64,000 bases of DNA from an uncultured Kiloniellaceae bacterium (GCA_947493695.1 CANLSF010000001.1:1054001-1118000), one strand, 5' to 3'. Shown: positions 26,498 through 37,694, counted from the first letter of the stretch. Notes: generated by a model not told the origin, from the sequence alone. Numbers and translations: made by a program.

Positions 26498-28948
26498 TCA
26501 AGCTCGATCCGGCACGTCGCTGATACCCAACCGTTCCCAGCGAACGGAGATGTCGCGTGATGCCTGAGCAATCCGGAATTGTTCAGTTAGAAAGCTTGGG
26601 GGCAGCAGCTTCACCAGCGCAGGCAGGACGGTCATGCTGGCGATGAAGCTGGCCGACACGGCCACGGCTACCAGGCTGCCGAAACGGATCAGACCGGGAA
26701 CCTGGCTCGAGATCAGCACCCCGAAGCCGAAAAACACGGTCAGAAAATTGAACAGCAGGGCGCGGCCTGTGGTTGGAAACAGGTCCTCAATGGCTTCGTC
26801 CAGACTCTTCGCTCGATCGCCGGCAAGCAGGATCAGGCGATCAAGGGCGTGCACCGCGAAATCGACGCCGATGCCGATCGCGATGGCTGCCGACATGGAG
26901 GTTCCGATGGCAAGCCGGATGCCGACCGCACCCATCAGCGCGTAGACGAGGAAAACTGAAATCGCGACCGGCAGAAGGGTCAGTGTGCCGGCAATGGTCG
27001 AACGGAATGTCAGGGACGACATGACCCAAACGGCGATCAATGAAATCAGGACGCTGACCAGATGTCCGCTCAGCAGCTGGTTCATCCAGTTGTAGTGAAC
27101 CGTGACATGCCCGGAGAGGCTCGCCGTCATGTCGGCGCTGTTGAAGTTGGTGTCTATGTAGTCTTCCAGGGCCGCAATGACCTTGGCTTCGTTACTGTAG
27201 CGCCCGTTATTCATGGTGACGCGCAGATTGGCCAGACGGTAGTCATAGTCGACTTCTTCCTGGAAGTCGGTGGGGTCACCGCTCATGGAATAGAGCAGGA
27301 AGTACTGGGCGACCTGGTCGGCGGTCTCGGGCAGTACGTAGGCGTCGGCTTCATTGTCGAAGAGGGCCTGATTCATCTGCTTGAGATAGTCGACGATCGA
27401 GACGGTCGAGCGGACCGAGGGCAGAGTCTCGATGTAACGCTGCAGGGCTTCGATACGGCGCAGGCGCTCCGGCTCGAAGAGGGCTTCCGCTTCCTGGGTT
27501 TCGATCACGACGTCCAGGGTCGTGGTACCGTTCATCAGATCATTGATGACCCGGTCGGCAACGGCAATGGGTTCGTCAATCTGGAAGTTGTCGATCGGCG
27601 CTTCGTCGGCCCGCAACTGGGACAATCCGATCAGACCAGCTGCGATCACGAGGCCGCCGAGGGTCAATACAGCCTTCGGGTTTTCTGCGACACTGCGTCC
27701 TATGCGCCGACCGAAGAGCGCGCCCCGGCTCTCAGCTGTTTCTTGTACATCGCCCTGCACCTTTCCTGCGCGCCGAATAGCACGAAGCGCGGGCGACATG
27801 CGGGGCTTCAGGAGGGTCAGGCCCGCGGGAACGGCCACCAGAGAGAGGATCATTGCTGTTGCAATGCCCAGGGTGGCAAAGAGACCGAAGTCCTTCATCG
27901 GCGGCATCGAAGAAGACAGATAGATTCCGGTGAAACCCGCAATGGTCGTCAGCGACGTGATGGTGACCGGGCGCCACATGGCCATCATGGTGCGGATGGC
28001 AAGTTCCCGCGCCGGTGCTTTTGGCCGTGCACTCAACTCGTCGTAATACTGGCCGAGAATATGGATTGAATCGGCGACGGCGATCCCGATCAGGACCACC
28101 GGCAGGGCATTTGTGATCGTATAGATCGGTTTTCCCGCCGCGGCCATGGCCCCCATGGCAACGCCCAGCGTTCCGCCTACGACCAGCAGCGGCAAAATCA
28201 CGCCGCGTGGGTTCCGGTAGCAGAGAAAGAGAATGAAAACGATGATGACTGCCGCCAGGGGGGTGAGGCGTTGGGCATCGGTATCGACATACTTGCCGAG
28301 GTATCCCATGACACCGCCCTGGCCGGCCACATGAATTTCCTCGCCGGCCTGCCGTGGCGCCGCATCCACCAGTTCACGCAGCAGGCGGTAAGCTTCCTGC
28401 GATTGCTCTTCGTCCAGCAACTCCGCTGCGATCAGTGTCGCTTTGCCGTTCTCGCCGATGAGATTGCCGTTGTAGAGCGGGAAGCCGGCGACGGCATCGC
28501 GGATGGCGTCGGCCTCTTCCTGCGTCTCGGGTGGGTCGATGAAAAAGGGTTCAACCTGAAGGCCTTCGGGGACGCCGATGATGTTCTTTTCGCTGGCCAG
28601 GCTGGTGATCCGGTCCGCGTCAATGCCCGGCAGTTCGGCAATTTGGTCCGACAACCATTTGATAAGTTGAAGACTCTCAGGGTTGAAAACGCCGTGAGGT
28701 CCATTGTTGACCACTGCGACCACCAGAGGGTCTTTCAGGCCAAAGGTCTCCTTGACCTTATCCCGATAAACAACAGCCGGATGTTCGGCCGGCATGAAGG
28801 CATCCGCGCTGGTGTCTTTGGTCAGGCGCGGCAAAAAGCTTGCCGTGGCGATCGTTATGATGGCCACGATCACAAGAACGGTTTTTGGAAAGGCCGTGAC
28901 GGCTTCGAAGAACCGCCAGGTCCGTGATTTCCCCATCTCGATGATCAT
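26498..28948 (-). CDS. RND-superfamily transporter (MMPL/HpnN-like)
   Basis: 816 aa with the duplicated RND layout: helix 1 near residues 21-39, a periplasmic domain to about 215, five helices to about 375, then a second set after residue 415. MMPL-type motifs are AVADSIHILGQYYDELS in the first half and IGIGVDFAVHALDRLILLAGD in the second. FMPAEHPAVVYRDKVKETFG is typical of this subgroup, which includes the hopanoid transporter HpnN and lipid exporters. It should use proton motive force to move a lipid-like substrate, working with the LolA-like and DUF1302 proteins. It opens the operon; no sigma-54 box was found upstream. Confidence 0.9.
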   Translation of the reverse strand: MIIEMGKSRTWRFFEAVTAFPKTVLVIVAIITIATASFLPRLTKDTSADAFMPAEHPAVVYRDKVKETFGLKDPLVVAVVNNGPHGVFNPESLQLIKWLSDQIAELPGIDADRITSLASEKNIIGVPEGLQVEPFFIDPPETQEEADAIRDAVAGFPLYNGNLIGENGKATLIAAELLDEEQSQEAYRLLRELVDAAPRQAGEEIHVAGQGGVMGYLGKYVDTDAQRLTPLAAVIIVFILFLCYRNPRGVILPLLVVGGTLGVAMGAMAAAGKPIYTITNALPVVLIGIAVADSIHILGQYYDELSARPKAPARELAIRTMMAMWRPVTITSLTTIAGFTGIYLSSSMPPMKDFGLFATLGIATAMILSLVAVPAGLTLLKPRMSPALRAIRRAGKVQGDVQETAESRGALFGRRIGRSVAENPKAVLTLGGLVIAAGLIGLSQLRADEAPIDNFQIDEPIAVADRVINDLMNGTTTLDVVIETQEAEALFEPERLRRIEALQRYIETLPSVRSTVSIVDYLKQMNQALFDNEADAYVLPETADQVAQYFLLYSMSGDPTDFQEEVDYDYRLANLRVTMNNGRYSNEAKVIAALEDYIDTNFNSADMTASLSGHVTVHYNWMNQLLSGHLVSVLISLIAVWVMSSLTFRSTIAGTLTLLPVAISVFLVYALMGAVGIRLAIGTSMSAAIAIGIGVDFAVHALDRLILLAGDRAKSLDEAIEDLFPTTGRALLFNFLTVFFGFGVLISSQVPGLIRFGSLVAVAVSASFIASMTVLPALVKLLPPSFLTEQFRIAQASRDISVRWERLGISDVPDRA

Positions 28949-29059
28949 TTCGTCCGCGTAAAAGAGACGGAAATATCACCACAAAGAGGTTAGGAAAGCG
29001 TTGAAATCACGGGAATCTGTTACGCTACCATGGGTTCGGCATTTTGATCCTGGTGCCAA

Positions 29060-29080
29060 CATCTGCGTGTAAGGCAGATG
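29060..29080 (-). terminator. Hairpin downstream of prsR
   Basis: CATCTGC-N7-GCAGATG is a perfect 7-bp stem 20-40 bp beyond the prsR stop on the minus strand. It has no T tract and separates prsR from the RND operon. Confidence 0.4.
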
Positions 29081-29099
29081 CCGTGAACCACCCTGTTTG

Positions 29100-30455
<1,356 letters not shown>

Positions 30456-30519
30456 AAAAAAGATCTCTACAGAACTGTTGCAACAGGGTCGTTTTTATTG
30501 GTGGCACTGGATCGTCGTA

Positions 30520-32634
30520 TCAGTTGGAAACTGGTACTGTAGGTTCGACCAAGAGTGAAGTGTCAAACTCTGCTTCTTTCGGACCGGTTCCCTCCACAAT
30601 GGGAAGGAGGATACGCATTGTTGTTCCTGCCCCCGGGTTACTGATCACTTCAAGGTCTCCTCCAAGCTCCCTCGCATATTCACGGCACTGATACGCGCCA
30701 ATGCCCATGCCGCGGGATTTCGTCGAGCGGAACGGCGTAAAGAGTTCGTTCATGACAAAACTCGTATCCATCCCCGTGCCGTTGTCTGCAACCTCGATCA
30801 GGGCTGTTTCGCCCTTTCGGTTCAGGCTGATCTTGACCCAGCCGTCGGAATCAACTGCATCGATCGCATTCTGCAAAAGATGATTGATAATTGCGCTCAA
30901 ACGTTCCTGGTCGGCGGCGACGGTCACATCGATACCGCTCCAATCTATCGATAAATCTATGGAATCGCTTTGTTTAATTCGCGTTAATTTCGCCAATAAA
31001 GGCCCAATTTGGACAATGTTGCTGGCATTGGCCGTGGGTTGATCATTGCCAAGGCGGTCCATCAGTCGCCGCATTTTCGAAACAGCGTCATTGAGTGTGT
31101 CTGTCATGTCCTCACGAAACTGCTCGTTGTGACCGTGCCGTTCCATGTTCTTGGACAATAACTCCAATTGGCTTACCAGGTTCTTGATGTCGTGTATGAC
31201 GAAGGCGAAGCGCCGATTGAATTTGGCGAATTCCCGCGATTCAGCCAGTGCGACTGCGTTCTTCTGCTCCGCCAGATAGCTGGCGGCCTGTCGCCCGGTT
31301 GTTTTGAGCAGATCGTAGTCTTCCCAGCCCAGCGGCCGGACTGCGCGGGGCCGCGCGAGCAACAGGAAACCGATGAAGGCGGCATGATGGGTCAGAGGAA
31401 CGATAATCCAGGCGTTCTTAAGCTGGCTGATTGAATCGGGTAGGGTTAGATTTCCGTATTTTGACGGATTCTCCTGTACCTCCACGACATCGATCAACCA
31501 CTGGCGCTCTTCCAGAAACCGGGCCATCGACGTTGCTTCATCGGTGCGCAAGCTTGAAACAGCCATGTTCCAGGCTGCATAAACGACGTAGCGGTCATCC
31601 TGGCGCAGCCACAAGGCGCCGCCGGGACTTTCAACGATATCGGCGATGGCCTGGATGACACGTACGCCCAGTTCCTCGGTTTCCTGGGATTCGGACACTG
31701 TACGTGTGAAGCGCAGCCATTCTTCACGGTAGTCATAGCGGTAAGCGTAAAAGTGCTTACCAATCAGAACCTTGATGTGAGCCCTGACGGTTCCGGAGAT
31801 CAGCAGTACGGCCAGAACGATAATCGCGCCGAAGAAGAAGGTGGCCTGAATCACTGTCCCCCAGGCACCGTCGAACTGCTGAAGGAAGAAGCCGACACCG
31901 GCCATGCCGATGATGTAGACGCCGCTTGTGGTCAGCGTAGTGGAGTAAAAGGCGATTTTGCGGGAAACCGTGATATTGGTCCGCCACATTTCGTTGCGGC
32001 GCGAGGAGATTGCGAGCAGTGGAACGACCATCGCCTGCACGCCACCGCGGGCCTCCTGGAATCCTGAGTTAACCTCACCGAACAAAAGGGCGTCCGCATA
32101 GAAAAACAGATCATAGGCAAAGAGTCCGCCTATGCCGATGCAGAGAAACTTTATCTTCCAGCGTTCATCCTCGCTGGTGTTGCGAAACAGGGTTTCGATC
32201 AGCATCAGGCCGGCAATTACCAGCATAAGCCGCAGAAGGCAGCGAACGGTAAAGCCCGCTTCCCACGTCAGTGGCTGATAGAGTTCGTAACCGAGCAGCA
32301 GGATTGAGAAGGCAATGAAGATGAATACGATATAGCGGCCAAGGCCCTGATTCGTATCAGATGACCCGCCTTGCAGCACGCTCCATAGAAACGCCAGCCA
32401 GCATACAGAACGAAGGTTCTCCATGGCTTCTATCAGCGAGGCCAGGTGAACGCCGCTCCAGTTCTGATAGGCGGCAAGCGACAGCCAGAAGAAGGTTACG
32501 AAACAGGCCAGGAACAATAGACTGCCCTGCAGTCGTCGTTCGAAGTTGATGGCCAGCAGCAGTGTAAGGAGGAGGAAGGCGCCAGCGCCGACCGAGTAGC
32601 TGATGGTCCCAATAAGAGCAGTCTCTACGATCAT
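30520..32634 (-). CDS. prsK: XrtA/PEP-CTERM-system histidine kinase PrsK
   Basis: 704 aa. About eight N-terminal membrane helices (residues 1-290) are followed by a GAF domain (about 310-465) and a kinase core. The phospho-acceptor is His481 in FAFVIHDIKNLVSQ. The ATPase boxes are NHLLQNAIDAVDS (N), VADNGTGMD (G1) and STKSRGMGIGAYQCREYA (G2). It matches TIGR02916. This is an inner-membrane sensor; the signal is not known, and the multi-span region could sense a membrane or small-molecule cue. It precedes prsR and is divergent from the FAD oxidoreductase gene across a 296-bp gap. Confidence 0.94.
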   Translation of the reverse strand: MIVETALIGTISYSVGAGAFLLLTLLLAINFERRLQGSLLFLACFVTFFWLSLAAYQNWSGVHLASLIEAMENLRSVCWLAFLWSVLQGGSSDTNQGLGRYIVFIFIAFSILLLGYELYQPLTWEAGFTVRCLLRLMLVIAGLMLIETLFRNTSEDERWKIKFLCIGIGGLFAYDLFFYADALLFGEVNSGFQEARGGVQAMVVPLLAISSRRNEMWRTNITVSRKIAFYSTTLTTSGVYIIGMAGVGFFLQQFDGAWGTVIQATFFFGAIIVLAVLLISGTVRAHIKVLIGKHFYAYRYDYREEWLRFTRTVSESQETEELGVRVIQAIADIVESPGGALWLRQDDRYVVYAAWNMAVSSLRTDEATSMARFLEERQWLIDVVEVQENPSKYGNLTLPDSISQLKNAWIIVPLTHHAAFIGFLLLARPRAVRPLGWEDYDLLKTTGRQAASYLAEQKNAVALAESREFAKFNRRFAFVIHDIKNLVSQLELLSKNMERHGHNEQFREDMTDTLNDAVSKMRRLMDRLGNDQPTANASNIVQIGPLLAKLTRIKQSDSIDLSIDWSGIDVTVAADQERLSAIINHLLQNAIDAVDSDGWVKISLNRKGETALIEVADNGTGMDTSFVMNELFTPFRSTKSRGMGIGAYQCREYARELGGDLEVISNPGAGTTMRILLPIVEGTGPKEAEFDTSLLVEPTVPVSN

Positions 32635-32930
32635 TCCCCCTTATATCACGCAGTTCTGCGTGTGGCACTGGCAGTGAAGACATTGGTTGCTGCAAAACTG
32701 CCGAAACCTCAAAGTGAGTCCGATCAGACAAAAACCGGCCCCCGGACAGAGGTGGTGTTTTTTTTAGATGTGCAGGTGAGTCAAAGAAATATCAACACAT
32801 TCAGTTTATTACGCTTAAACTCTGTTCGTATTAAGGCCACTGTGTTCGAGCAATGTTCTAGTGATCTGCCGTTGATTTTCTTTCGCGCTACCCTGGCTTT
32901 CTTGTTTTTTCCACGCAGTAAGTTTCCACG

Positions 32931-34577
32931 ATGACTGAATCCGACTCTTCTTCGCTCGATCTTGCCATTGCTTCCTGGCGTCAGGATCTTGGTGCGGATT
33001 CGGTACTGACGGGTGCAGACAGTGATGCTTACGGGCGGAATTGTATCGGCGTTTCACGGGATATTTCTGCTGTGGTTCGGCCGCGGAACGAGGCAGAGGT
33101 GGTCGCTGTTGTTAAAGCCTCGCGAGACAATAAGGTCCCGCTTTATCCTATAAGTACCGGGAATAACTGGGGTTACGGCAGCGCTGCGCCTGCCGCAAAT
33201 GGCAGTGCGATTGTTGATTTAAGCGGCATGAGTCGAATTCTAGATGTGGATCCGTTACTGGGTGTGGTCACCCTGGAGCCGGGCGTGACGCAGCAGCAAC
33301 TCCGCGACTATCTTGATGAGAAGGATCTGCCATTCCTCGTGCCTGTCACCGGAGCCGGCCCAACCTGCAGCCTTCTGGGCAACGCCCTGGAGCGCGGTTA
33401 CGGCATAACGCCGCACAGCGACCATTTTGCGGCTGTTATGTCGCTTAGGGCGGTTTTGCCAAGCGGTGAAATCTATCAATCGGCCATCGCGGAGGCGGGC
33501 GGTAAGGACGTCGATCATGCCTATAAATGGGGGGTCGGTCCTTATCTCGACGGGATTTTTACGCAATCCAGTCTCGGTATCGTGACTCAGATGACGATCG
33601 CGCTGGCCAGGGTTCCCGAGCGGGTCGAGCTCTTCATTTTCGGTTTGCAGAGCGAAGATGACCTGGAGGCCGGTGTGGATGCGGTGCGTGCGTTGCGCCA
33701 GAGCCTGGGGGATGGCCTGGGCGCCATCAACATTCTTAACCGGCAACGTGTGCTTTCGATGATCGAGCCCTATCCCGCGGCGGATGTGGAGAAAGGTGAA
33801 GTCATTCCGGACAGCGTGGTCGAGGAAATGGCCAAACGCCGCCGGCTGCCCCACTGGTTCGGGGTGGGCGCTCTCTACGGAACCAAGGAGACCGTTCCCG
33901 CCATGCGGCGCCGGGTAAAGCGGGTTCTGGGGCCCCGCAGCAAAGGATTGCTGTTTTTCTCCAAGTCGAGGCTCGGCCTGATTCAGGCACTGATGTCGTT
34001 CGTTCCCGGCACTCTGGGCAAGGTGATGCAGGAACGGCTGGGAACTCTGGACGAGACCCTCGATATTTTATTGGGACGGCCTCGTGAAACCGCATTGAAG
34101 CTTGCATACTGGAAATCCGGCGGCGTACCTGAATCCCTGAAGGCTGACGATCTGCTCAATCCGGCACGGGATGGTTGTGGTATTATGTGGTATGCGCCCT
34201 TGGTGCCGATGACGGCTCAATCGGTGCGCAGCTATGTCGATATGATCAAAGAAATTTGCCCGAAATACGGCATTAACCCGTTGATTACTTTAACAACAAT
34301 ATCTGAACGCTGTTTCGACAGCACAATACCGATACTCTTCGACCTGCCCAGTGAAACAGAGCGGGCACAAGCCTGTTACCGAGCCCTGTTCGAGGAGGGG
34401 CAACGGCGCGGATTTCTGCCCTATCGGATGAACCTGAACTCGATGGGACTTTACGTTGACCGGGAGGACTCGGTTTACTGGCAGACCGTGGAGAAGGTTA
34501 AACATGCACTCGACCCCGGCCAGCTGATTTCACCAGGGCGATATCATCGCAGGTCTCCGGCAGAAGATAACAAATAG
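32931..34577 (+). CDS. FAD-binding oxidoreductase (vanillyl-alcohol-oxidase/PCMH-like)
   Basis: 548 aa. The N-terminal FAD-binding_4 domain (residues about 40-210) has ISAVVRPRNEAEVVAVVKAS, LYPISTGNNWGYGSAAP, VVTLEPGVTQQQLRDYL and GNALERGYGITPHSDHF. The C-terminal cap and the end motif YWQTVEKVKHALDPGQLISPGRY are as in p-cresol methylhydroxylase/VAO flavoproteins. There is no signal peptide. Its substrate is unknown. The context is odd for an aromatic-alcohol oxidase: it lies between the prsK/prsR pair and prsT, so it may modify a component or signal of the polysaccharide system. It could also be an unrelated passenger. Confidence 0.82.
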   Translation: MTESDSSSLDLAIASWRQDLGADSVLTGADSDAYGRNCIGVSRDISAVVRPRNEAEVVAVVKASRDNKVPLYPISTGNNWGYGSAAPAANGSAIVDLSGMSRILDVDPLLGVVTLEPGVTQQQLRDYLDEKDLPFLVPVTGAGPTCSLLGNALERGYGITPHSDHFAAVMSLRAVLPSGEIYQSAIAEAGGKDVDHAYKWGVGPYLDGIFTQSSLGIVTQMTIALARVPERVELFIFGLQSEDDLEAGVDAVRALRQSLGDGLGAINILNRQRVLSMIEPYPAADVEKGEVIPDSVVEEMAKRRRLPHWFGVGALYGTKETVPAMRRRVKRVLGPRSKGLLFFSKSRLGLIQALMSFVPGTLGKVMQERLGTLDETLDILLGRPRETALKLAYWKSGGVPESLKADDLLNPARDGCGIMWYAPLVPMTAQSVRSYVDMIKEICPKYGINPLITLTTISERCFDSTIPILFDLPSETERAQACYRALFEEGQRRGFLPYRMNLNSMGLYVDREDSVYWQTVEKVKHALDPGQLISPGRYHRRSPAEDNK

Positions 34578-34883
34578 AGTTAACGCGTCTGCCTGAAAGC
34601 AATGGATCACAGGATCGGGAATTTACAGAGAGGCAGAATGCGCTAAAGTCTGTTAAGATATTAGGATATTGTATTGTTTTCGTAAGCACCGGTGCTTACA
34701 TCTCATTTGGCGTAACATGTGGCTCGCGTTCTTTTGTTCCCCGAATTCGGTGTTGTTAACTTCGGGCAAAGGACTGCAGAGCATCTAATGATGTATCATC
34801 GGATAAGCTGAACGCCGAGAAGGCGCCGTAACCAACTTCAGGTTGCACAACGACCCGGATAGCGAATGAGCAGGGAAAAGACT
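34578..34883. other. Intergenic leader of prsT
   Basis: 306 bp with no plausible gene. It contains the 18-bp palindrome listed separately and an AT-rich patch at 34650-34681. TTGGCG-N9-TGGC near 34708 resembles a sigma-54 site but the GG-GC spacing is one base too long. Confidence 0.4.
34682..34699. promoter_or_regulatory. Perfect 18-bp palindrome upstream of prsT
   Basis: GTAAGCACCGGTGCTTAC reads identically on both strands. It lies 185-202 bp ahead of the prsT start, right after an AT-rich stretch that could be a core promoter. A dyad of this size is typical of a dimeric repressor or activator site. The binding protein is unknown, and the sequence does not match the TGTAARG dyad found upstream of the PEP-CTERM genes. 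Confidence 0.5.
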
Positions 34884-37694
34884 ATGTCAAACCGATCTGA
34901 ATCCAAAAGAAAACGGACCCGTCTCCTGGCGACTGCCGCCGTAACGCTGGCATTGCTTGCACCACTTTCCGCACAGGGTGCGACCGACAACAGCAAATCC
35001 GTCGCTTATTACGAGGAGGCGCTGGTTTACTTCCAGCAGGGTCAGCTGAACCCGGCCATTATTCAGTTGAAGAACGCCCTGCAACAGGATCGCGACAACG
35101 TCGAGGCGCGTATGCTGCTGGGCAGGATATACGTGCAGATCGGTGATGGCGCCTCAGCTGAGAAAGAATTGAGAGCGGCTGAAAACCGTGGCGTTTCGAG
35201 AGATACCGTTCTCGTTCCCCTCGGTCAGGCTTACCTGCTGCAGCGTAAGTTTACTGAAGCTTTGCGTGAGGTGGAATCGGGAAACCGTGACAACGCCTTT
35301 GAAACCGATGTGTTTTTGATCCGGGGTCGTGGTCACCTTGGTCTCTCGCAGTTTGAAGAGGCGCTGAAAGAAGCGGATGCCGCGGCTGAGTTGAGTCCGA
35401 CGGACGCACGCGCAAAGATTCTTCAGGGCCGGATTTATGGCGCTCAGCAAAGTTATCCGGAAGCTGAAGCAAAGATCGATGCAGCCCTGGCCTTGGTGCC
35501 GGACTCCATTGATGCTCTGTTGGTCAAAGCCGAGTTGCGTCGTTTTGCCAGCGATTTCGACGGTGCAATTGCGAATTTCGATCGGGTTCTTCAGATCAGC
35601 GCCAGTAACATCCCTGCGTTGCTCGGGCGTGCGACGTCCCTGATTGCGCAAAATAAGGACACAGAGGCACAAGCCGATTTGGAGGCCGTGAAGCAGTTCG
35701 CACCCCGGCATCCCACTGCGCATTACTTAAGCGCGTTGGTATTGACCAAGTCGCGGGATTTCCCTGGCGCGCGTGACGCCATTCAAGAGATCGGTCCCTA
35801 TCTCGATAACTTCCCGCCGGCGCTTTATCTGGCCGGTGCGATCAGCTACGCGACGAATGAACTGGAGCGGGCTCAGAGCTATCTGACGGGCTATCTCGCG
35901 CGCTTCCCCGATTATGTTCCTGCGCAGAAGATCCTCTCCGCAACCTATTTGCGAAAGGGCGAATTGGATCGGGCGCTCGGCATTCTTGAGCCGCTTGTGG
36001 AATCCAGTCCGGAGGACGCACAGGCGGTCGCCATGCTGGGTGAGGCGTACTTGCGGGCTGAACGCTACACGGAAGCCACAACGTACCTCGACCGCGCGAC
36101 GGAACTGGCGCCGGAAGATGTCAAAATCGCCCGTGGTCTCGCGGTCAGTCATCTGCGGTCGGGTCAAACCGAAGAAGCGATTAACGTCCTCGAAGCCTCG
36201 CCGGACGTTGGCGGGCCTGATGCATCCGCTTCTAAGATCATTCTCGCGCAGATGCAGATTCGGACCGGCCGGTACGATGAGGCGCTGGAAATCGCCAACA
36301 AGCTTCGTCAGGATCTGCCGGACAGCCCGATCCCCTATAACCTTCTTGGCAGCGCGCTGAGTGTGAAGGGCCAAACAGATGAGGCGCGAAAGGTCTTTGA
36401 AGAGGCGATCACGGCCCACAACACCTACATGCCAGCACGCATGAACGTTGCCCGCCTGGATATGGTGGAAAACAAGCCGGACGATGCGCGAAAACGCTAT
36501 CTAGAGGTTCTCGAGCTTGAGCCGGGTTATCTCAACGCTATGATTGCGTTGTCCGAGCTTGAGGCAGGAGCAGGCAATGATGACGGTGCCGTTGATTGGC
36601 TTCAAAAGGCTATCGACAGTGACCCCGATGCCGTTGCGCCGCGTGTGCGCCTTGCCACATTCCATGCAACGCAAGAGCAATTCGATCTGGCGATTCCTGT
36701 GTTGGACGAGTTGGAGAGACGCCACGGCGACAATCCCCGGGTTCTGCAGGCCGTCGGTCAGCTTTATGTTGGGCATCGGGACTTCAAGGTTGCGAGCGAG
36801 AAATTCGGGCAGCTTGTTGAGAAGGTCCCCAGCTATGTGAACGGGTATCTGCTGCTGGCGCGCTCGCAGGCTTCAACCGGTGATGTTGACACCGCTCGTC
36901 AGACCTATGAAAAGCTGCTCCGTGTTGCGCCGGAGAACGGCGATGCACACCGGGCAATCGTAGAGATCGACATCGGTAAGGGCGATCTGGATGCGGCCAT
37001 GAAAACGGCGACGTCGCTTCGCGACAAGTTGCCGGATATTGCGGATGGCCATCAGCTGATGGCGGATGTTTTCATGCAAAGCAGAAAATTTCCTGAGGCC
37101 GTAAAGTCTTACGAGGCGGCTTGGGAGAAACAGCCCAGCGGTCCGCTTTCAATCGCTCTGTTCCGGGCGCGCTCGCAAATAATGGAGAAAGCAGAGGCTG
37201 TACCGCCACTGAAGGATTGGGTTGATGCCAATGCCAACGACGATGCGGCGCGTCTTGTGCTGGCAGGGGTTCAATTGGAAACGGATGCTCATGACCAGGC
37301 CCTCGAAAACTATGAGGTCCTGAACGAGAAACGCCCCGGAAACCCAATCATCCTGAACAATCTCGCGTGGCTTTATCAGGAGCGCAATGATCCGAAAGGC
37401 CTGGAATACGGCGAGGAAGCATTGAAGGTTGCTCCAGGTCAGCCGGCGATTATGGATACGGTGGGCTGGATTCTCGTGCAGCGCGGCGAGGCCTCTCGAG
37501 GCGTTGAAATGTTGGCAGATGCCAGTGCGAAACTGCCACAGGATCCCGAGGTTCAGTTCCATTATGCCTTCGCCCTGAAAGAAACCGGTAAGACCGAAGA
37601 AGCCAAAACCCTGGTCGGCGCCTTGCTTGACGCGCATAGCGGCTTCTCCTCGGAAGCTGAAGCACGGCGACTCCTAGATGAGCTAGGCGGTTAG
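34884..37694 (+). CDS. prsT: XrtA/PEP-CTERM-system TPR-repeat protein PrsT
   Basis: About 936 aa from ATG 34884 (MSNRSESKRKRTRLLATAAV); ATG 34866 is an alternative six codons earlier. A signal peptide (LLATAAVTLALLAPLSAQGA) precedes a protein made almost wholly of TPR units, for example YYEEALVYFQQGQLNPAIIQLKNAL, AQAVAMLGEAYLRAERYTEATTYLDRA and PIILNNLAWLYQERNDPKGLEYGEEAL. It matches TIGR02917. Most family members are described as lipoproteins, but no Cys is present at the cleavage site here, so this one looks soluble and periplasmic. It probably acts as a scaffold for polysaccharide assembly, in the manner of AlgK/PelB-type TPR proteins. Confidence 0.93.
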   Translation: MSNRSESKRKRTRLLATAAVTLALLAPLSAQGATDNSKSVAYYEEALVYFQQGQLNPAIIQLKNALQQDRDNVEARMLLGRIYVQIGDGASAEKELRAAENRGVSRDTVLVPLGQAYLLQRKFTEALREVESGNRDNAFETDVFLIRGRGHLGLSQFEEALKEADAAAELSPTDARAKILQGRIYGAQQSYPEAEAKIDAALALVPDSIDALLVKAELRRFASDFDGAIANFDRVLQISASNIPALLGRATSLIAQNKDTEAQADLEAVKQFAPRHPTAHYLSALVLTKSRDFPGARDAIQEIGPYLDNFPPALYLAGAISYATNELERAQSYLTGYLARFPDYVPAQKILSATYLRKGELDRALGILEPLVESSPEDAQAVAMLGEAYLRAERYTEATTYLDRATELAPEDVKIARGLAVSHLRSGQTEEAINVLEASPDVGGPDASASKIILAQMQIRTGRYDEALEIANKLRQDLPDSPIPYNLLGSALSVKGQTDEARKVFEEAITAHNTYMPARMNVARLDMVENKPDDARKRYLEVLELEPGYLNAMIALSELEAGAGNDDGAVDWLQKAIDSDPDAVAPRVRLATFHATQEQFDLAIPVLDELERRHGDNPRVLQAVGQLYVGHRDFKVASEKFGQLVEKVPSYVNGYLLLARSQASTGDVDTARQTYEKLLRVAPENGDAHRAIVEIDIGKGDLDAAMKTATSLRDKLPDIADGHQLMADVFMQSRKFPEAVKSYEAAWEKQPSGPLSIALFRARSQIMEKAEAVPPLKDWVDANANDDAARLVLAGVQLETDAHDQALENYEVLNEKRPGNPIILNNLAWLYQERNDPKGLEYGEEALKVAPGQPAIMDTVGWILVQRGEASRGVEMLADASAKLPQDPEVQFHYAFALKETGKTEEAKTLVGALLDAHSGFSSEAEARRLLDELGG

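Noticed and set aside
31740-31761. GGTAAGC-N8-GCTTACC inverted repeat resembling the prsT palindrome half-sites
   Set aside because: It lies inside prsK coding sequence, has a different spacing, and is likely chance.
34708-34724. Possible sigma-54 box upstream of prsT (TTGGCGTAACATGTGGC)
   Set aside because: The spacing between GG and GC is 11 rather than 10, and the -12 element is poor.
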